A stretch of 64,000 nt of DNA from Rubrivivax sp. A210 (GCF_904426505.1 NZ_CAJGBN010000045.1:1-64000), one strand, 5' to 3'. Positions 35,037 through 44,964 are shown, counted from the first letter of the stretch. Notes: generated from the letters alone by a model not told the origin. Numbers and translations: made by a program.

Positions 35037-35705
35037 ATGCACCCCGAACTGCCCGATCTCCTTGCCCGCAACGAGGCCTGGGCCGACGCCACCGAGAAGC
35101 GCGAGCCCGGCTTCTTCACCCGCCTGGCCAAGCAGCAGAGCCCGCGCTACATGTGGATAGGCTGCGCCGACAGCCGCGTGCCGGCCAATGAGCTGGTCGG
35201 GCTGATGCCCGGCGAGCTCTTCGTCCACCGCAACGTCGCCAATGTGGTGGTGCATTCAGACCTCAACGCGCTGTCGACGATCCAGTTCGCGGTCGAGCAC
35301 CTCAAGGTCGAGCACATCATCGTCGTCGGCCACTACGGCTGCGCCGGCGTGCGCGCGGCGCTGCACGGCATCCGCGTCGGCCTGGCCGACAACTGGCTGC
35401 GCCATGTGCAGGACGTGCGGCTGCGCCACCGCAAGCGCATCGACCACCTGCCGCCGGCCGAGCAGGAAGACATCCTGTGCGAGATGAATGTCATCGAGCA
35501 GGTCGGCAACGTGGCCCTGTCCACCGTGCTGCAGGACGCCTGGGCGCGCGGCCAGAAGGTGGCGGTACACGGCTGGGTCTATGGCGTCGGCGACGGCCGC
35601 CTGAAGGATCTGGATGTGACGATGGAGTCGCCCGACGCCGTGGTGCGCGTCTTCGGCGATGCCATCAAGCGCTACCCGCGGCGGGCCGCGAGCGAAGACG
35701 ACTGA
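35037..35705 (+). CDS. can: Beta-class carbonic anhydrase
   Basis: This 222-residue zinc enzyme interconverts CO2 and bicarbonate. The ligands are visible in [12 protein letters not shown] (Cys and Asp) and [12 protein letters not shown] (His and Cys), with [14 protein letters not shown] between them. The length matches E. coli Can (220). In this setting it can supply bicarbonate for the biotin-dependent methylcrotonyl-CoA carboxylase encoded by liuB/liuD, an inference from context. It lies 69 bases after liuA and 10 before aceK, probably in one transcript. Confidence 0.93.
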   Translation: MHPELPDLLARNEAWADATEKREPGFFTRLAKQQSPRYMWIGCADSRVPANELVGLMPGELFVHRNVANVVVHSDLNALSTIQFAVEHLKVEHIIVVGHYGCAGVRAALHGIRVGLADNWLRHVQDVRLRHRKRIDHLPPAEQEDILCEMNVIEQVGNVALSTVLQDAWARGQKVAVHGWVYGVGDGRLKDLDVTMESPDAVVRVFGDAIKRYPRRAASEDD

Positions 35706-35715
35706 AGCGGGCCGG

Positions 35716-37500
35716 ATGTTTCCGCACCGCCTGAACGACACGCGCGCCTTCGACATCGCGCGCGCGCTGCTCGACGGCTTCAACCGCCATTACCGCCTGT
35801 TCCGCGAGACCAGCGCCGCCGCCCAGCAGCGCTTCGAGGCCGCCGACTGGCACGGCCAGCAGCATGCCCAGGCGCAGCGCATCGAGTTCTACGACCAGCG
35901 CGTCGACGAGGCGGTGGCGCGGCTGCGCGCCGACTACCGCATTGCCGAACTCTCGATGGACAGCTGGCAGCAGGCCAAGCTGCACTACATCGGCCTGCTC
36001 ACCGACCACCACCAGCCCGAGCTGGCCGAAACCTTCTTCAACTCGGTCACGGCCAAGCTGCTGCACCGCGCCTATTTCCACAACGATTTCATCTTCGTGC
36101 GGCCGGCGGTGAGCACCGAATACCTCGAGAACGACGAGCCCGGCACCCGCCCCACCTACCGCGCCTACTACCCCACGCGCGACAGCCTGCACGAGACCTG
36201 GACGCGCATCATCGGCGACTTCGGCCTCGCGCGTGCCTTCGAAGACCTGCCGCGCGATGTCGACCATGTGGTGCAGGCCATGCTGTCGGAACTGGGCGGC
36301 TTCAGGCCGCGCGCCAACTTCCAGATCCAGGTGCTGGCCAGCCTGTTCTACCGCAACAAGGGCGCCTACCTGGTGGGCAGGATCATCAACGGCTTCACCG
36401 AGACGCCGCTGGCCCTGCCCATCCTCTACACGCCCTCCGACACCGCGGCGCCGCAGGCCGACGCCGGCCGCCTGGTGATCGACGCGGCGCTCTTCGGTGA
36501 AGACGAACTGCTGATGATCTTCAGCTATGCGCGCGCCTATTTCATGGTCGACATGGAGATTCCGTCGGCCTACGTGCAGTTCCTGCGCGGGCTGATGCCG
36601 CGCAAGCCGCGCGCCGAGCTCTACAACAGCCTGGGCCTGCAGAAGCACGGCAAGAACCTCTTCTACCGCGACTTCCTGGCCCACCAGCGCCACAGCAGCG
36701 ACCGCTTCCGCATCGCGCCCGGCATCAAGGGTATGGTGATGCTGGTGTTCGACCTGCCGTCGTTTCCCTATGTCTTCAAGGTCATCAAGGACTTCTACCC
36801 GTCGCAGAAGGAAACCACGCGCGAGCAGATCAAGGGCAAGTACCTGCTGGTCAAGCAGCACGACCGCGTCGGCCGCATGGCCGACACGCTGGAGTACAGC
36901 AACGTCGCCTTCCCGCGCCAGCGCTTCGAGGACGAGTTGATGGCCGAGCTCGAGCGCTTCTGCGGCAGCCTGGTCGAGGTCGACGGTGACACCCTGGTCA
37001 TCAAGCACCTCTACATCGAGCGCCGCATGATCCCGCTCAACATCTACCTGCAGGAGGCCAGCCCCGAGCAGGTGGCGCACGCGGTGGTCGAGTACGGCAA
37101 TGCCATCAAGGATCTGGTCGCGGCCAATATCTTCCCGGGCGACATGCTGTGGAAGAACTTCGGCGTCACGCGCCACGGCAAGGTGGTGTTCTACGACTAC
37201 GACGAGATCGAATACCTCACCGACTGCAACTTCCGCCGCGTGCCGGCCCCGCGCAACGAGGAAGAAGAGATGAGCGGCGAGGTCTGGTACTCGGTCGGCC
37301 CGCGCGACGTGTTCCCCGAGACCTTCGGCCCCTTTCTGCTCGGCAATCCGCGCGTGCGCGAGGTCTTCATGGCCCACCACGCCGACCTGCTCGACGCCGC
37401 CTTCTGGCAGGGCCACAAGGAACGCATCAAGGCCGGCCACGTCCACGACGTTTTCCCCTACGAGCCGGGCAAGCGTTTCACCAGCACGGCGCGCGCCTGA
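35716..37500 (+). CDS. aceK: Isocitrate dehydrogenase kinase/phosphatase
   Basis: This 594-residue bifunctional enzyme phosphorylates and dephosphorylates isocitrate dehydrogenase to route carbon into the glyoxylate shunt. The sequence is collinear with AceK: a regulatory N-terminal domain ([20 protein letters not shown]), [19 protein letters not shown], the ATP-binding region with [16 protein letters not shown] and [15 protein letters not shown], and the catalytic loop region [30 protein letters not shown] 35716 is 10 bases after can. Location here, away from aceA/aceB, fits a cell that makes acetyl-CoA from leucine and acetate. Confidence 0.95.
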   Translation: MFPHRLNDTRAFDIARALLDGFNRHYRLFRETSAAAQQRFEAADWHGQQHAQAQRIEFYDQRVDEAVARLRADYRIAELSMDSWQQAKLHYIGLLTDHHQPELAETFFNSVTAKLLHRAYFHNDFIFVRPAVSTEYLENDEPGTRPTYRAYYPTRDSLHETWTRIIGDFGLARAFEDLPRDVDHVVQAMLSELGGFRPRANFQIQVLASLFYRNKGAYLVGRIINGFTETPLALPILYTPSDTAAPQADAGRLVIDAALFGEDELLMIFSYARAYFMVDMEIPSAYVQFLRGLMPRKPRAELYNSLGLQKHGKNLFYRDFLAHQRHSSDRFRIAPGIKGMVMLVFDLPSFPYVFKVIKDFYPSQKETTREQIKGKYLLVKQHDRVGRMADTLEYSNVAFPRQRFEDELMAELERFCGSLVEVDGDTLVIKHLYIERRMIPLNIYLQEASPEQVAHAVVEYGNAIKDLVAANIFPGDMLWKNFGVTRHGKVVFYDYDEIEYLTDCNFRRVPAPRNEEEEMSGEVWYSVGPRDVFPETFGPFLLGNPRVREVFMAHHADLLDAAFWQGHKERIKAGHVHDVFPYEPGKRFTSTARA

Positions 37501-37526
37501 CTTCCCAACCTGCAAGGAACCCCACC

Positions 37527-38705
37527 ATGGTCGAATCCATCGTCATCGTCTCTGCCGCTCGCACGCCCATCGGCGGCCTGCTCGGAGACTTCGCCGCGCT
37601 GCCGGCCTGGGAACTGGGCGCCGTGGCGGTGAAGGCCGCGGTCGAGCGCGCCGGCGTGGCACCTGACGCCGTCGACGAGGTGCTGCTGGGCAACTGCCTG
37701 ATGGCCGGCCAGGGCCAGGCGCCTGCGCGCCAGGCCGTGCTCAAGGCCGGCCTGCCGCAGAGCGCGGGTGCCGTGACGCTGTCCAAGATGTGCGGCAGCG
37801 GCATGCGCGCGGCGATGTTCGCCCACGACATGCTGCTGGCCGGCTCGGCCCGCGTGGTGGTGGCCGGCGGCATGGAAAGCATGACCAACGCGCCTCACCT
37901 GGTGTTCGCGCGCAAAGGCGTCAAGTACGGCGCCGCCCAGCTCTTCGACCACATGGCGATGGACGGCCTGGAAGACGCCTACGAGCGCGGCAAGGCCATG
38001 GGCGCCTTCGCCGAGCAGTGCGTCGAGAAGTACGGCTTCACGCGCCAGGCGCAAGATGCCTATGCCATCGCAAGCACCACGCGCGCCAAGCTCGCCAATG
38101 AAGACGGCAGCTTCGACTGGGAAATGGCTCCGGTCACGCTCCCCGGCAAGGCCGGGCCCACGGTGGTGAAGTGGGACGAACAGCCCTTCAAGGCCAAGCT
38201 CGACAAGATCGCCGGCCTCAAGCCCGCCTTCAAGAAGGACGGCACCATCACCGCGGCCAATGCCAGCAGCATCAGCGACGGCGCCGCGGCCCTGGTGCTG
38301 GTGCGCGAGAGGACGGCGGCGCAGCTGGGCCTGAAGCCGATTGCCCGCATCGCCGCCCACGCGGTGCATGCGCAGGAGCCGCAGTGGTTTGCCACCGCGC
38401 CGGCCGGCGCCATCACGAAGGCGCTGGCCAAGGCCGGCTGGCAGGCCGGCCAGGTGGACCTGTGGGAGGTCAACGAGGCCTTCGCGGCGGTGACGATGGC
38501 GGCGATGGATGAGTTCAGCCTGCCGCACGAGATCGTCAATGTCCACGGCGGCGCCTGCGCCCTCGGCCACCCCATCGGCGCCAGCGGCGCGCGCATCGTC
38601 GTCACGCTGCTGGGCGCGCTGCGCAAGCGCGGCCTCAAGCGCGGCGTGGCGGCGCTGTGCATAGGCGGCGGCGAGGCGACGGCGCTGGCGGTGGAGATGC
38701 TGTGA
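37527..38705 (+). CDS. Acetyl-CoA C-acyltransferase (thiolase)
   Basis: This is a 392-residue thiolase. The nucleophile is Cys89 in LSKMCGSGMRA, VNVHGGACALGHPIGASGAR carries the active-site His, and the second Cys is in ALCIGGGEATAL. The length and the short loop pattern fit the degradative acetoacetyl-CoA thiolase group, which would split the acetoacetyl-CoA made from leucine. AAGGAAC precedes ATG 37527. The product could also be used for polyhydroxybutyrate, so the exact role is not settled. The exporter gene overlaps its stop. Confidence 0.92.
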   Translation: MVESIVIVSAARTPIGGLLGDFAALPAWELGAVAVKAAVERAGVAPDAVDEVLLGNCLMAGQGQAPARQAVLKAGLPQSAGAVTLSKMCGSGMRAAMFAHDMLLAGSARVVVAGGMESMTNAPHLVFARKGVKYGAAQLFDHMAMDGLEDAYERGKAMGAFAEQCVEKYGFTRQAQDAYAIASTTRAKLANEDGSFDWEMAPVTLPGKAGPTVVKWDEQPFKAKLDKIAGLKPAFKKDGTITAANASSISDGAAALVLVRERTAAQLGLKPIARIAAHAVHAQEPQWFATAPAGAITKALAKAGWQAGQVDLWEVNEAFAAVTMAAMDEFSLPHEIVNVHGGACALGHPIGASGARIVVTLLGALRKRGLKRGVAALCIGGGEATALAVEML

Positions 38706-39379
38706 CGGCGCTGGCTTCGTTGCTGCCCGGACCGGCCGAGGCAACGGTCTTTGCCACCGCCGTCTTCGTGCTCAACGCCACGCCCGGGGTCGACTTCGTG
38801 CTCACCGTCTCGCGCACGCTGCAGGGCGGCCCGCGCGCCGGCGCGGCGGCGGCGGCCGGCATCGCGGCCGGCTGCGTCGTTCATGCGCTGGCGGCGGCCT
38901 TCGGGCTCGCGGCACTTCTGGCCATGCATCCTCAGGCCTTTGTCGCCATCCAGTGGGCCGGTGCGGCCTACCTGGCCTGGCTGGGGCTGGTGATGCTGCG
39001 CCAGGCCTGGACGGCAGGGCGCGAGGGGTTGGCAGACCCCGCCGCGGCCACCGCGCCGCCACTGCGCACGGCCTGGGCCGATTTCCGCATCGGCCTGCTC
39101 ACCAATGTGCTCAATCCCAAGGTGGCCTTCTTCTTCCTCGCCTTCCTGCCGCAGTTCGTGCCGGCGGACTCGCCGCAGAAGACCGCGTCCTTCCTGCTGC
39201 TGGGCGCCTGGTTCGTGGTCCAGGGCCTGGTCTTCCTGCTCGCGCTGGTGGCGCTGGCGGCGCGCCTTTCGCGGCTGCAGGCCTCGGGCACGGCGCGGCG
39301 GTTGCTCGGGGCCTTCGGTGGCGTGCTCTTCCTGGGCCTGGCGCTGCGCCTTCTGGGCGCGCGACCGGCGGCGGCATGA
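38702..39379 (+). CDS. LysE/RhtB-family amino-acid exporter
   Basis: This 225-residue inner-membrane protein has about six hydrophobic helices. The family signature is ATPGVDFVLTVSRTLQGGPRAG near the N-terminus, with GIAAGCVVHALAAAFGLAALL, YLAWLGLVMLRQAW and FRIGLLTNVLNPKVAFFFLAFLPQF. The GTG at 38702 overlaps the thiolase stop by 4 bases. LysE relatives export amino acids or their derivatives. In this cluster it may relieve leucine or a keto-acid excess, which is inference only. Confidence 0.9.
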   Translation: MTALASLLPGPAEATVFATAVFVLNATPGVDFVLTVSRTLQGGPRAGAAAAAGIAAGCVVHALAAAFGLAALLAMHPQAFVAIQWAGAAYLAWLGLVMLRQAWTAGREGLADPAAATAPPLRTAWADFRIGLLTNVLNPKVAFFFLAFLPQFVPADSPQKTASFLLLGAWFVVQGLVFLLALVALAARLSRLQASGTARRLLGAFGGVLFLGLALRLLGARPAAA

Positions 39380-40044
39380 AGCGCGTACTGGTCGTCGGTG
39401 CCTCGCGGGGCATCGGCCTGGAATTCGTGCGCCAGTGGCGGGCCGAAGGCTGGGCCGTCACCGCCACGGCGCGCAGCGACGAGGGCTTGGCGGAGATCTC
39501 GACGCTGGGTGCGCGCGCCCTGCGCCTGGATGTCGCCGGTGCCGACGGCGCCGCCGCGCTGGCCTGGCCCATCGACGGCGAGGCCTTCGACGCGGTGGTG
39601 CTCAACGCCGGCGTCTACGGGCCTCGCACCCAGGGCCTGCAGGCGCCCACGCAGACCGAGTTCGATGAGGTGATGCACACCAATGTGCTGGGTGCGATGC
39701 GCGTGCTGCCCCAGGTGGTGGAGGTGTTGGCGCCGGGCGCACGTCTGGCGGTGATTTCCTCGCGCATGGGCTCGGTGGGCTTGCGCAGCGGCACGGCCGG
39801 CTGGCTCTACCGCGCTTCCAAGGCGGCGCTGAACTCGGTGCTCAAGGATGCCTCGCTGGTGCTGCAGGGCCGCGCCGTCTGCGTCGCCTTCCACCCCGGC
39901 TGGGTGCGCACCGACATGGGCGGCGCCGGTGCCGATCTCGACGTGGCCACCAGCGTGGCCGACATGCGGCGCACGCTGGCCGGCCTGTCTGCGGCCGACA
40001 ACGGCGGCTTCTTCAACCACGATGGCAAGCCCCTGGCCTGGTAG
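39376..40044 (+). CDS. Short-chain dehydrogenase/reductase
   Basis: This 222-residue protein has the NAD(P) motif VVGASRGIGLEF (residues 6-17), LNAGVYGP, the Ser of AVISSRMGSVG and the catalytic YRASKAALN (YxxxK). It falls within the classical SDR family. The substrate is unknown. The ATG overlaps the exporter stop by 4 bases, so the thiolase, exporter and SDR genes are translationally linked. Similar SDRs of unclear function occur in C-factor-like groups. Confidence 0.9.
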   Translation: MKRVLVVGASRGIGLEFVRQWRAEGWAVTATARSDEGLAEISTLGARALRLDVAGADGAAALAWPIDGEAFDAVVLNAGVYGPRTQGLQAPTQTEFDEVMHTNVLGAMRVLPQVVEVLAPGARLAVISSRMGSVGLRSGTAGWLYRASKAALNSVLKDASLVLQGRAVCVAFHPGWVRTDMGGAGADLDVATSVADMRRTLAGLSAADNGGFFNHDGKPLAW

Positions 40045-40071
40045 GCCGGGCGCAATGGAAAGACCCTCCCG

Positions 40072-41202
40072 ATGCTGCTCTCCGAAGACCACCTGGCAGT
40101 TCAGGATGCCGTGCGAACCTTTGTGCAGGCCGAGATCGCTCCGCATGCCGCGGCCTGGGACAAGAGCCACCAGTTCCCGGCCGCGCAGCTGGCCGGCCTG
40201 GCGGCGCTGGGCTGCTATGGCGTGGCGGTGCCGGCCGAGCTCGACGGCGCGGGCCTCGACTACCTGGCGCTGGCGCTGATCCTGGAAGAAATCGCCGCCG
40301 GCGACGGCGCCACCAGCACCGTGGTCAGCGTCAACAACTGCCCGGTGTGCTCCATCCTGATGGCCTTCGGCAATGCCGATCAGCAGCAGCGCTTCCTGCG
40401 CCCGCTGGCGCGCGGCGACATGCTGGGCGCCTTCTGCCTGACCGAGCCTCATGTGGGCTCCGAGGCCGGCGGGCTGCGCACCACGGCCACGCGGGATGGC
40501 GAAGAGTACGTGCTCAATGGCGTCAAGCAGTTCATCACCAGTGGCAAGAATGGTGATGTCGCCATCGTGATGGCGGTCACCGACAAGGCTGCCGGCAAGA
40601 AGGGCATCAGCGCCTTCATCGTGCCCACGGCCACGCCCGGCTACACGGTGGCGCGCATCGAGGACAAGCTGGGCCAGCACGCCAGCGACACGGCCCAGAT
40701 CAACTTCGACAACTGCCGCGTGCCGGCCGCCAACCGCCTGGCCGACGAGGGCATGGGCCTGAAGATCGCGCTCTCGGGCCTGGAAGGAGGCCGCATTGGC
40801 ATCGCCAGCCAGAGCGTGGGCATGGCGCGCGCTGCGTTTGACGCGGCGCTGGCCTACAGCAAGGAGCGCACGAGCTTCGGTCAAGCCATCTTCCAGCACC
40901 AGGCGGTGCAGTTCAAGCTGGCCGAGATGGCGACGCAGATCGAGGTGGCGCGCCAGATGATCTGGCATGCCGCCAGCCTGAAGGACGCCGGCCGGCCCTG
41001 CCTGAAGGAGGCTGCGATGGCCAAGCTCTTCGCCAGCGAAATGGCCGAGCGGGTCTGCTCGGGGGCGATCCAGGTCTTCGGCGGCTATGGCTATGTGAGC
41101 GACTTCCCCGTCGAGCGCATCTACCGCGACGTGCGCGTGTGCCAGATCTACGAGGGCACGAGCGAGGTGCAGAAGATCCTAATCGGCCGGGCGCTGGCGT
41201 AG
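40072..41202 (+). CDS. Acyl-CoA dehydrogenase (short-chain type)
   Basis: This is a 376-residue FAD acyl-CoA dehydrogenase. Unlike liuA, its catalytic base is the C-terminal Glu361 in IYEGTSEVQ, as in butyryl/short-chain and branched acyl-CoA dehydrogenases. CLTEPHVGSEAGGL, KQFITSGKNGDVAIVM and QVFGGYGYVSDFPVERIYRDVRV are typical. The protein ends IGRALA, and its last codons form the start of a 44-base unit repeated three times downstream. The likely substrate is a branched or short acyl-CoA from amino-acid breakdown, but this cannot be fixed from sequence. Confidence 0.92.
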   Translation: MLLSEDHLAVQDAVRTFVQAEIAPHAAAWDKSHQFPAAQLAGLAALGCYGVAVPAELDGAGLDYLALALILEEIAAGDGATSTVVSVNNCPVCSILMAFGNADQQQRFLRPLARGDMLGAFCLTEPHVGSEAGGLRTTATRDGEEYVLNGVKQFITSGKNGDVAIVMAVTDKAAGKKGISAFIVPTATPGYTVARIEDKLGQHASDTAQINFDNCRVPAANRLADEGMGLKIALSGLEGGRIGIASQSVGMARAAFDAALAYSKERTSFGQAIFQHQAVQFKLAEMATQIEVARQMIWHAASLKDAGRPCLKEAAMAKLFASEMAERVCSGAIQVFGGYGYVSDFPVERIYRDVRVCQIYEGTSEVQKILIGRALA

Positions 41203-41315
41203 CCAGCGAGCCGGCTGGCTACTGGTTCGGCCGGGCGCTGGCGTAGCCAGCGAGCCGGCTGGCTACTGGTTCGGCCGGGCGCTGGCGTAGCCAGCGAGCC
41301 GGCTGGCTACTGGAT
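41184..41315 (+). repeat. Three tandem copies of a 44-bp hairpin-containing unit
   Basis: Copies lie at 41184-41227, 41228-41271 and 41272-41315 and are identical apart from the last two bases of copy 3. Each contains the perfect inverted repeat GTAGCCAGC / GCTGGCTAC with a 6-base loop, plus the shorter GCTGGC-gta-GCCAGC. Copy 1 covers the last codons and stop of the acyl-CoA dehydrogenase. A diverged fourth start after copy 3 again encodes IGRALA and a stop (TGA ending at 41334). The unit has thus been duplicated at a gene end and probably now acts as stacked hairpins behind the gene. Confidence 0.9.
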
Positions 41316-41448
41316 CGGGCGCGCGCTCGCCTGAGGCCCTGAATTCCCCTGCCCAGGGGATACCTTGGTGTCATTCGCGTTTCGCCCCTCCCGGGGCCCA
41401 ATGTGTCCATCGAACGCAGCCGTTCGACCACAGTCCGGGAGAAACGCC

Positions 41449-42048
41449 ATGCACACCAACAGCCAAGTCCAAAGCATCCAATCCACCCGCTCGCAACGCC
41501 TGGCCGCCATCGGCCACTGCCTGCTCGAGCGCCTTGAGACGCCGCTCTTCGTTACCGACGCCGACGGCGCCGTGCTCGAGGCCAACCCGGCCGCCACCCG
41601 CCGCATCGAGCGCCGCGACGGCCTGTGGCTGGACGCCGGTGGCCGCATCGCGCTGCGCCAGGGCGGGCGTTGGGTTCCGATCTCGCGCTGGCACGCGGCG
41701 CTGTCCGCCGGCCAGGAGCTGGCGCTGCCGCTGGAGATGGAAGGTGGCGGGCCGATGCAGATCAAGCTGCGCGCGATGAGCGCCGGCGAGGGTGGCACGG
41801 CCTGCTGGGTGCTGGCCACCATCGAGCGCGTGGTGCAGGCGCGCGGCGACGCCATGCGGCGGCGCTTCCGCTTCACGCGCACCCAGGCGCGCCTGGCAGA
41901 GATGCTGTGCGAGGGCATGCGCCCCATGCACGCGGCCGAGGCGCTGGGCGTCAAGATCTCCACCGTGCGCACCCACGTCGGCCAGATGTACGAAAAGACC
42001 GGCACCCACTCGCAGGCCCAATTGGTCGCGCTTCTGCACGCGGTGTGA
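41449..42048 (+). CDS. LuxR-type transcriptional regulator with N-terminal PAS-like domain
   Basis: This is a 199-residue protein. Residues 15-125 have a PAS-like pattern (CLLERLETPLFVTDADGAVLEANPAA). Residues 135-198 form the LuxR helix-turn-helix (FTRTQARLAEMLCEGMRPMHAAEALGVKISTVRTHVGQMYEKTGTHSQAQLVALL). No receiver domain or conserved phosphorylation site is present, so it would sense a ligand directly. ATG 41449 has GGGAGA 6 bases upstream. It stands alone between the repeat region and trkA, and no target is evident. Confidence 0.85.
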   Translation: MHTNSQVQSIQSTRSQRLAAIGHCLLERLETPLFVTDADGAVLEANPAATRRIERRDGLWLDAGGRIALRQGGRWVPISRWHAALSAGQELALPLEMEGGGPMQIKLRAMSAGEGGTACWVLATIERVVQARGDAMRRRFRFTRTQARLAEMLCEGMRPMHAAEALGVKISTVRTHVGQMYEKTGTHSQAQLVALLHAV

Positions 42049-42076
42049 GTGGCGTGGCGCCGGATAATCCGGCGCC

Positions 42077-43510
42077 ATGAGGATCATGATCCTGGGAGCC
42101 GGCCGCGTCGGCGAGAGCGTGTCCGAAAGCCTGGTGTCGGAGCGCAACGACATCACCGTGATCGATACCGACCCGGCACGCCTGCGCGCGTTGCAGGATC
42201 GGCTCGACCTGCGCGGCGTGGTCGGCAACGGCATTCAGCCCAGCGTGTTGCAGGAAGCCGGCATCGTCGACTGCGACCTGCTCATCGCCTGCGCACCGCA
42301 GGATGAGACCAACCTGGTGGCCTGCAAAGTGGCCAAGCAGCTGTTCAACGTGCCCACGGCCATTGCCCGCGTGCGCAGCCCCGAATTCCAGGACGACAGC
42401 CCGCTGCTCGGCGCCGAGGGCTTTGCCGTCGACAAGGTGATCTGCCCCGAGCAGAGCGTCACCAGCTATATCCGCAAGCTGATCGAATACCCCGAGGCGC
42501 TGCAGGTGCTCGAGTTCGCGCAGGGCCTGGTCAGCCTGATCGCGGTGCGCGCGGTGGGCGGCGGACCGCTGGTGCGCCACAGTCTGGCCGAAATTCCCAG
42601 CCTGGTGCCCGGCGTGCAGATGCGCATCGTGGCCATCTACCGCCAGGACAAGGCGCTGACGGATCTGGTCGGCGGCACCCGCATCGAGCCGGGCGACGAG
42701 GTCTTCGTGCTTGCCGCCACGGCGCATATCCGTGCCGTGCTGGAAGCGCTGCGCGAGCGCGCCCAGGCCGTGCGCCGGGTGATGCTGGCCGGCGGCGGCA
42801 AGGTCGGCCTGCGCCTGGCGCGCGAGATCCACCCCGACTACCAGGTCAAGATCATCGAGCCCGGACGCGGGCGTTGCGAGTACCTGGCCACCCAGTTGCC
42901 GCACGCGGTGCTGGTGCTGGAGGGCGACGCCACCGATGCCGACCTGCTGGAGGACGAGAACATCGGCGAGATGGATCTCTTCCTGGGCCTGACCAACGAC
43001 GACGAGGACAACATCATGGCCTGTCTGCTGGCCAAGCGTCTGGGGGCGCGGCGCGTGCTGGCGCTGATCAACCGCCGAGCCTACGCCGACCTGGTGCAGG
43101 GCACGCAGATCGACATCGCGATTTCGCCGTCCCACGCCGTGCTGGGTGAACTGCTGGCCTATGTGCGGCGCGGCGATGTCGAGGCGGTGCACAGCCTGCG
43201 CCGCGGCGCCGCCGAGGCGATGGAGGCCATCGTGCGCGGCGACCGCAAGACCTGCCGCATGGCCGGCCGCCGCATTGCCGATGTCGGGCTGCCGGCCGGC
43301 GCCCAGGTGGGCGCCATCGTGCGCGGCCTGCACCGGGGCGACGGCAGCCGCATAGACCTGAATGGCGGCGCCGACGCCCGCCCCGAGGTCATCATCGCCC
43401 ACCACGACACCGTGATCGAGGCCAACGACCACGTCATCGTGTTCGTGCCGAGGAAGCGCATGGTGCGCGAGGTCGAGAGGTTGTTCCAGGTCAGCGCCAC
43501 CTTCTTCTGA
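42077..43510 (+). CDS. trkA: Trk potassium uptake regulatory protein TrkA
   Basis: This 477-residue peripheral membrane protein gates the TrkH channel. It contains two RCK units, each with a nucleotide-binding Rossmann motif: GAGRVGESVSESL at residue 7 and LAGGGKVGLRLAR near residue 240. TrkA_C regions follow each. The second unit includes EGDATDADLLEDENI. The length is that of E. coli TrkA (458) within normal variation. Its stop overlaps the trkH start (TGATG). Confidence 0.95.
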   Translation: MRIMILGAGRVGESVSESLVSERNDITVIDTDPARLRALQDRLDLRGVVGNGIQPSVLQEAGIVDCDLLIACAPQDETNLVACKVAKQLFNVPTAIARVRSPEFQDDSPLLGAEGFAVDKVICPEQSVTSYIRKLIEYPEALQVLEFAQGLVSLIAVRAVGGGPLVRHSLAEIPSLVPGVQMRIVAIYRQDKALTDLVGGTRIEPGDEVFVLAATAHIRAVLEALRERAQAVRRVMLAGGGKVGLRLAREIHPDYQVKIIEPGRGRCEYLATQLPHAVLVLEGDATDADLLEDENIGEMDLFLGLTNDDEDNIMACLLAKRLGARRVLALINRRAYADLVQGTQIDIAISPSHAVLGELLAYVRRGDVEAVHSLRRGAAEAMEAIVRGDRKTCRMAGRRIADVGLPAGAQVGAIVRGLHRGDGSRIDLNGGADARPEVIIAHHDTVIEANDHVIVFVPRKRMVREVERLFQVSATFF

Positions 43511-44964
43511 TGGGCCTGCTGCCTGTCATCGCGCTGATCGGGCGCATCGTCACATTGTTCGGCCTGCTGATGGGCGTGCCGCTGGCCTTTGCGCTGGTGC
43601 CGCACGACCCGGCCGAGAGCGCCTTCATCACCTCGATGGGGCTCACGCTGGCCCTGGGCCTGGGCATGAGCCTGGCGGCGCGGCGCTTCCGCCGCGAATT
43701 GCAGCCGCGCGACGGCTTCCTGCTGGTGACGCTGACCTGGCTGCTGCTGCCGGCCTGCGGCGCGCTGCCGCTGCTGCTGGCCATCCCCGGCCTCAGTTTC
43801 ACCGATGCCTATTTCGAGGCCATGAGCGGCCTGACGACCACCGGCGCCACCGTGCTCACCGGGCTGGAGCACTTGCCGCTGTCCATCAATGTGTGGCGCT
43901 GCTTCATGGTGCTGCTGGGGGGGCTGGGCATCATCGTGCTGGTGGTCGCCATCCTGCCGCTGCTGGGCGTGGGCGCGGCACAGCTGTTCAAGAGCGAATC
44001 GGCGGGTCCGATGAAGGACCAGAAGCTCACGCCGCGCATCGCCGAGACGGCGCGCGGTCTGTGGGCGGTGTACTTCGTGCTCGCCATTGCCTGCATGCTG
44101 GCCTTTCGCGCCGCCGGCATGGGCTGGGCCGATGCCTTCATGCACATGTGCAGCACCATGGGCCTGGGCGGGCTGGCGGCCTACGACGCCAGCTTCGGCG
44201 CCTTCGACTCGCCTGCCATCGAGGCGGTGGCCGTGTTCTTCATGCTGCTGGCTGGCGTCAACTTCGCGCTCTACTTCATGGTCTGGCGCACGCGCAGCCT
44301 GGGCGTGCTGCTGCGCGATGCCGAGGCGCGGGTCTACCTGGTGCTGATGCTGGCGTCGGTGCTGCTGGTGGCGGTCTTCCTGTGGCTGCAGGGCGTGTAT
44401 CCCAGCTTTGCCGTGGCGCTGCGGCATGCCGCCTTCAACGTGGTTTCCATTGCCACCACCACCGGCTTCGCCACCGTCGACTACGCGCAGTGGCCGATGT
44501 TCGCGCCCGTGTTCATGCTGCTGCTTTGCGGCTTTGCCACCTGTGCCGGCAGCACGGGTGGCGGCATCAAGCTGGTTCGCGCGCTGCTGATCAACAAGCA
44601 AGCGCTGCGCGAGCTGACGCGCATCGTGCATCCGCGCGCCGTGGTGCCGGTGACCTTCGGCGGCGCCGCCGTGCCGCCGCAGGTGATGCAGTCGGTGCTG
44701 GCCTTCATGCTCATCTACGGCCTCGTCACCATCGCGGTGAGCATGTTGCTGCTGTTGTCGGGGCTTGATGTGGTCACGGCGGTGACTGCCGCCATCGCCT
44801 GCATCAACAACACCGGGCCCGGGTTGGGCCAGGTGGGCCCGGCTGGCAACTTCCAGGGTCTCAGTGATTTTCAGACCTGGGTCTGCAGCTACGCGATGCT
44901 CCTCGGGCGCCTGGAACTGCTCTCGGTGCTGGTGCTGTTCACGCCGCAGTTCTGGCGCCGCTAG
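43510..44964 (+). CDS. trkH: Trk potassium uptake channel subunit TrkH
   Basis: This 484-residue inner-membrane K+ transporter subunit has about ten membrane helices and four pore loops of the KtrB/TrkH type. Filter-like glycines are visible in MSGLTTTGATV, CSTMGLGGLAAYDASFG, VVSIATTTGFATVDYAQW and AIACINNTGPGLGQVG. It is translated in overlap with trkA, forming the complete system. Nothing unusual is seen. Confidence 0.94.
   Translation: MGLLPVIALIGRIVTLFGLLMGVPLAFALVPHDPAESAFITSMGLTLALGLGMSLAARRFRRELQPRDGFLLVTLTWLLLPACGALPLLLAIPGLSFTDAYFEAMSGLTTTGATVLTGLEHLPLSINVWRCFMVLLGGLGIIVLVVAILPLLGVGAAQLFKSESAGPMKDQKLTPRIAETARGLWAVYFVLAIACMLAFRAAGMGWADAFMHMCSTMGLGGLAAYDASFGAFDSPAIEAVAVFFMLLAGVNFALYFMVWRTRSLGVLLRDAEARVYLVLMLASVLLVAVFLWLQGVYPSFAVALRHAAFNVVSIATTTGFATVDYAQWPMFAPVFMLLLCGFATCAGSTGGGIKLVRALLINKQALRELTRIVHPRAVVPVTFGGAAVPPQVMQSVLAFMLIYGLVTIAVSMLLLLSGLDVVTAVTAAIACINNTGPGLGQVGPAGNFQGLSDFQTWVCSYAMLLGRLELLSVLVLFTPQFWRR

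Noticed and set aside
41184-41315. CRISPR array
   Set aside because: The repeats are directly adjacent with no unique spacers and no cas genes. They are a plain tandem repeat at a gene end.
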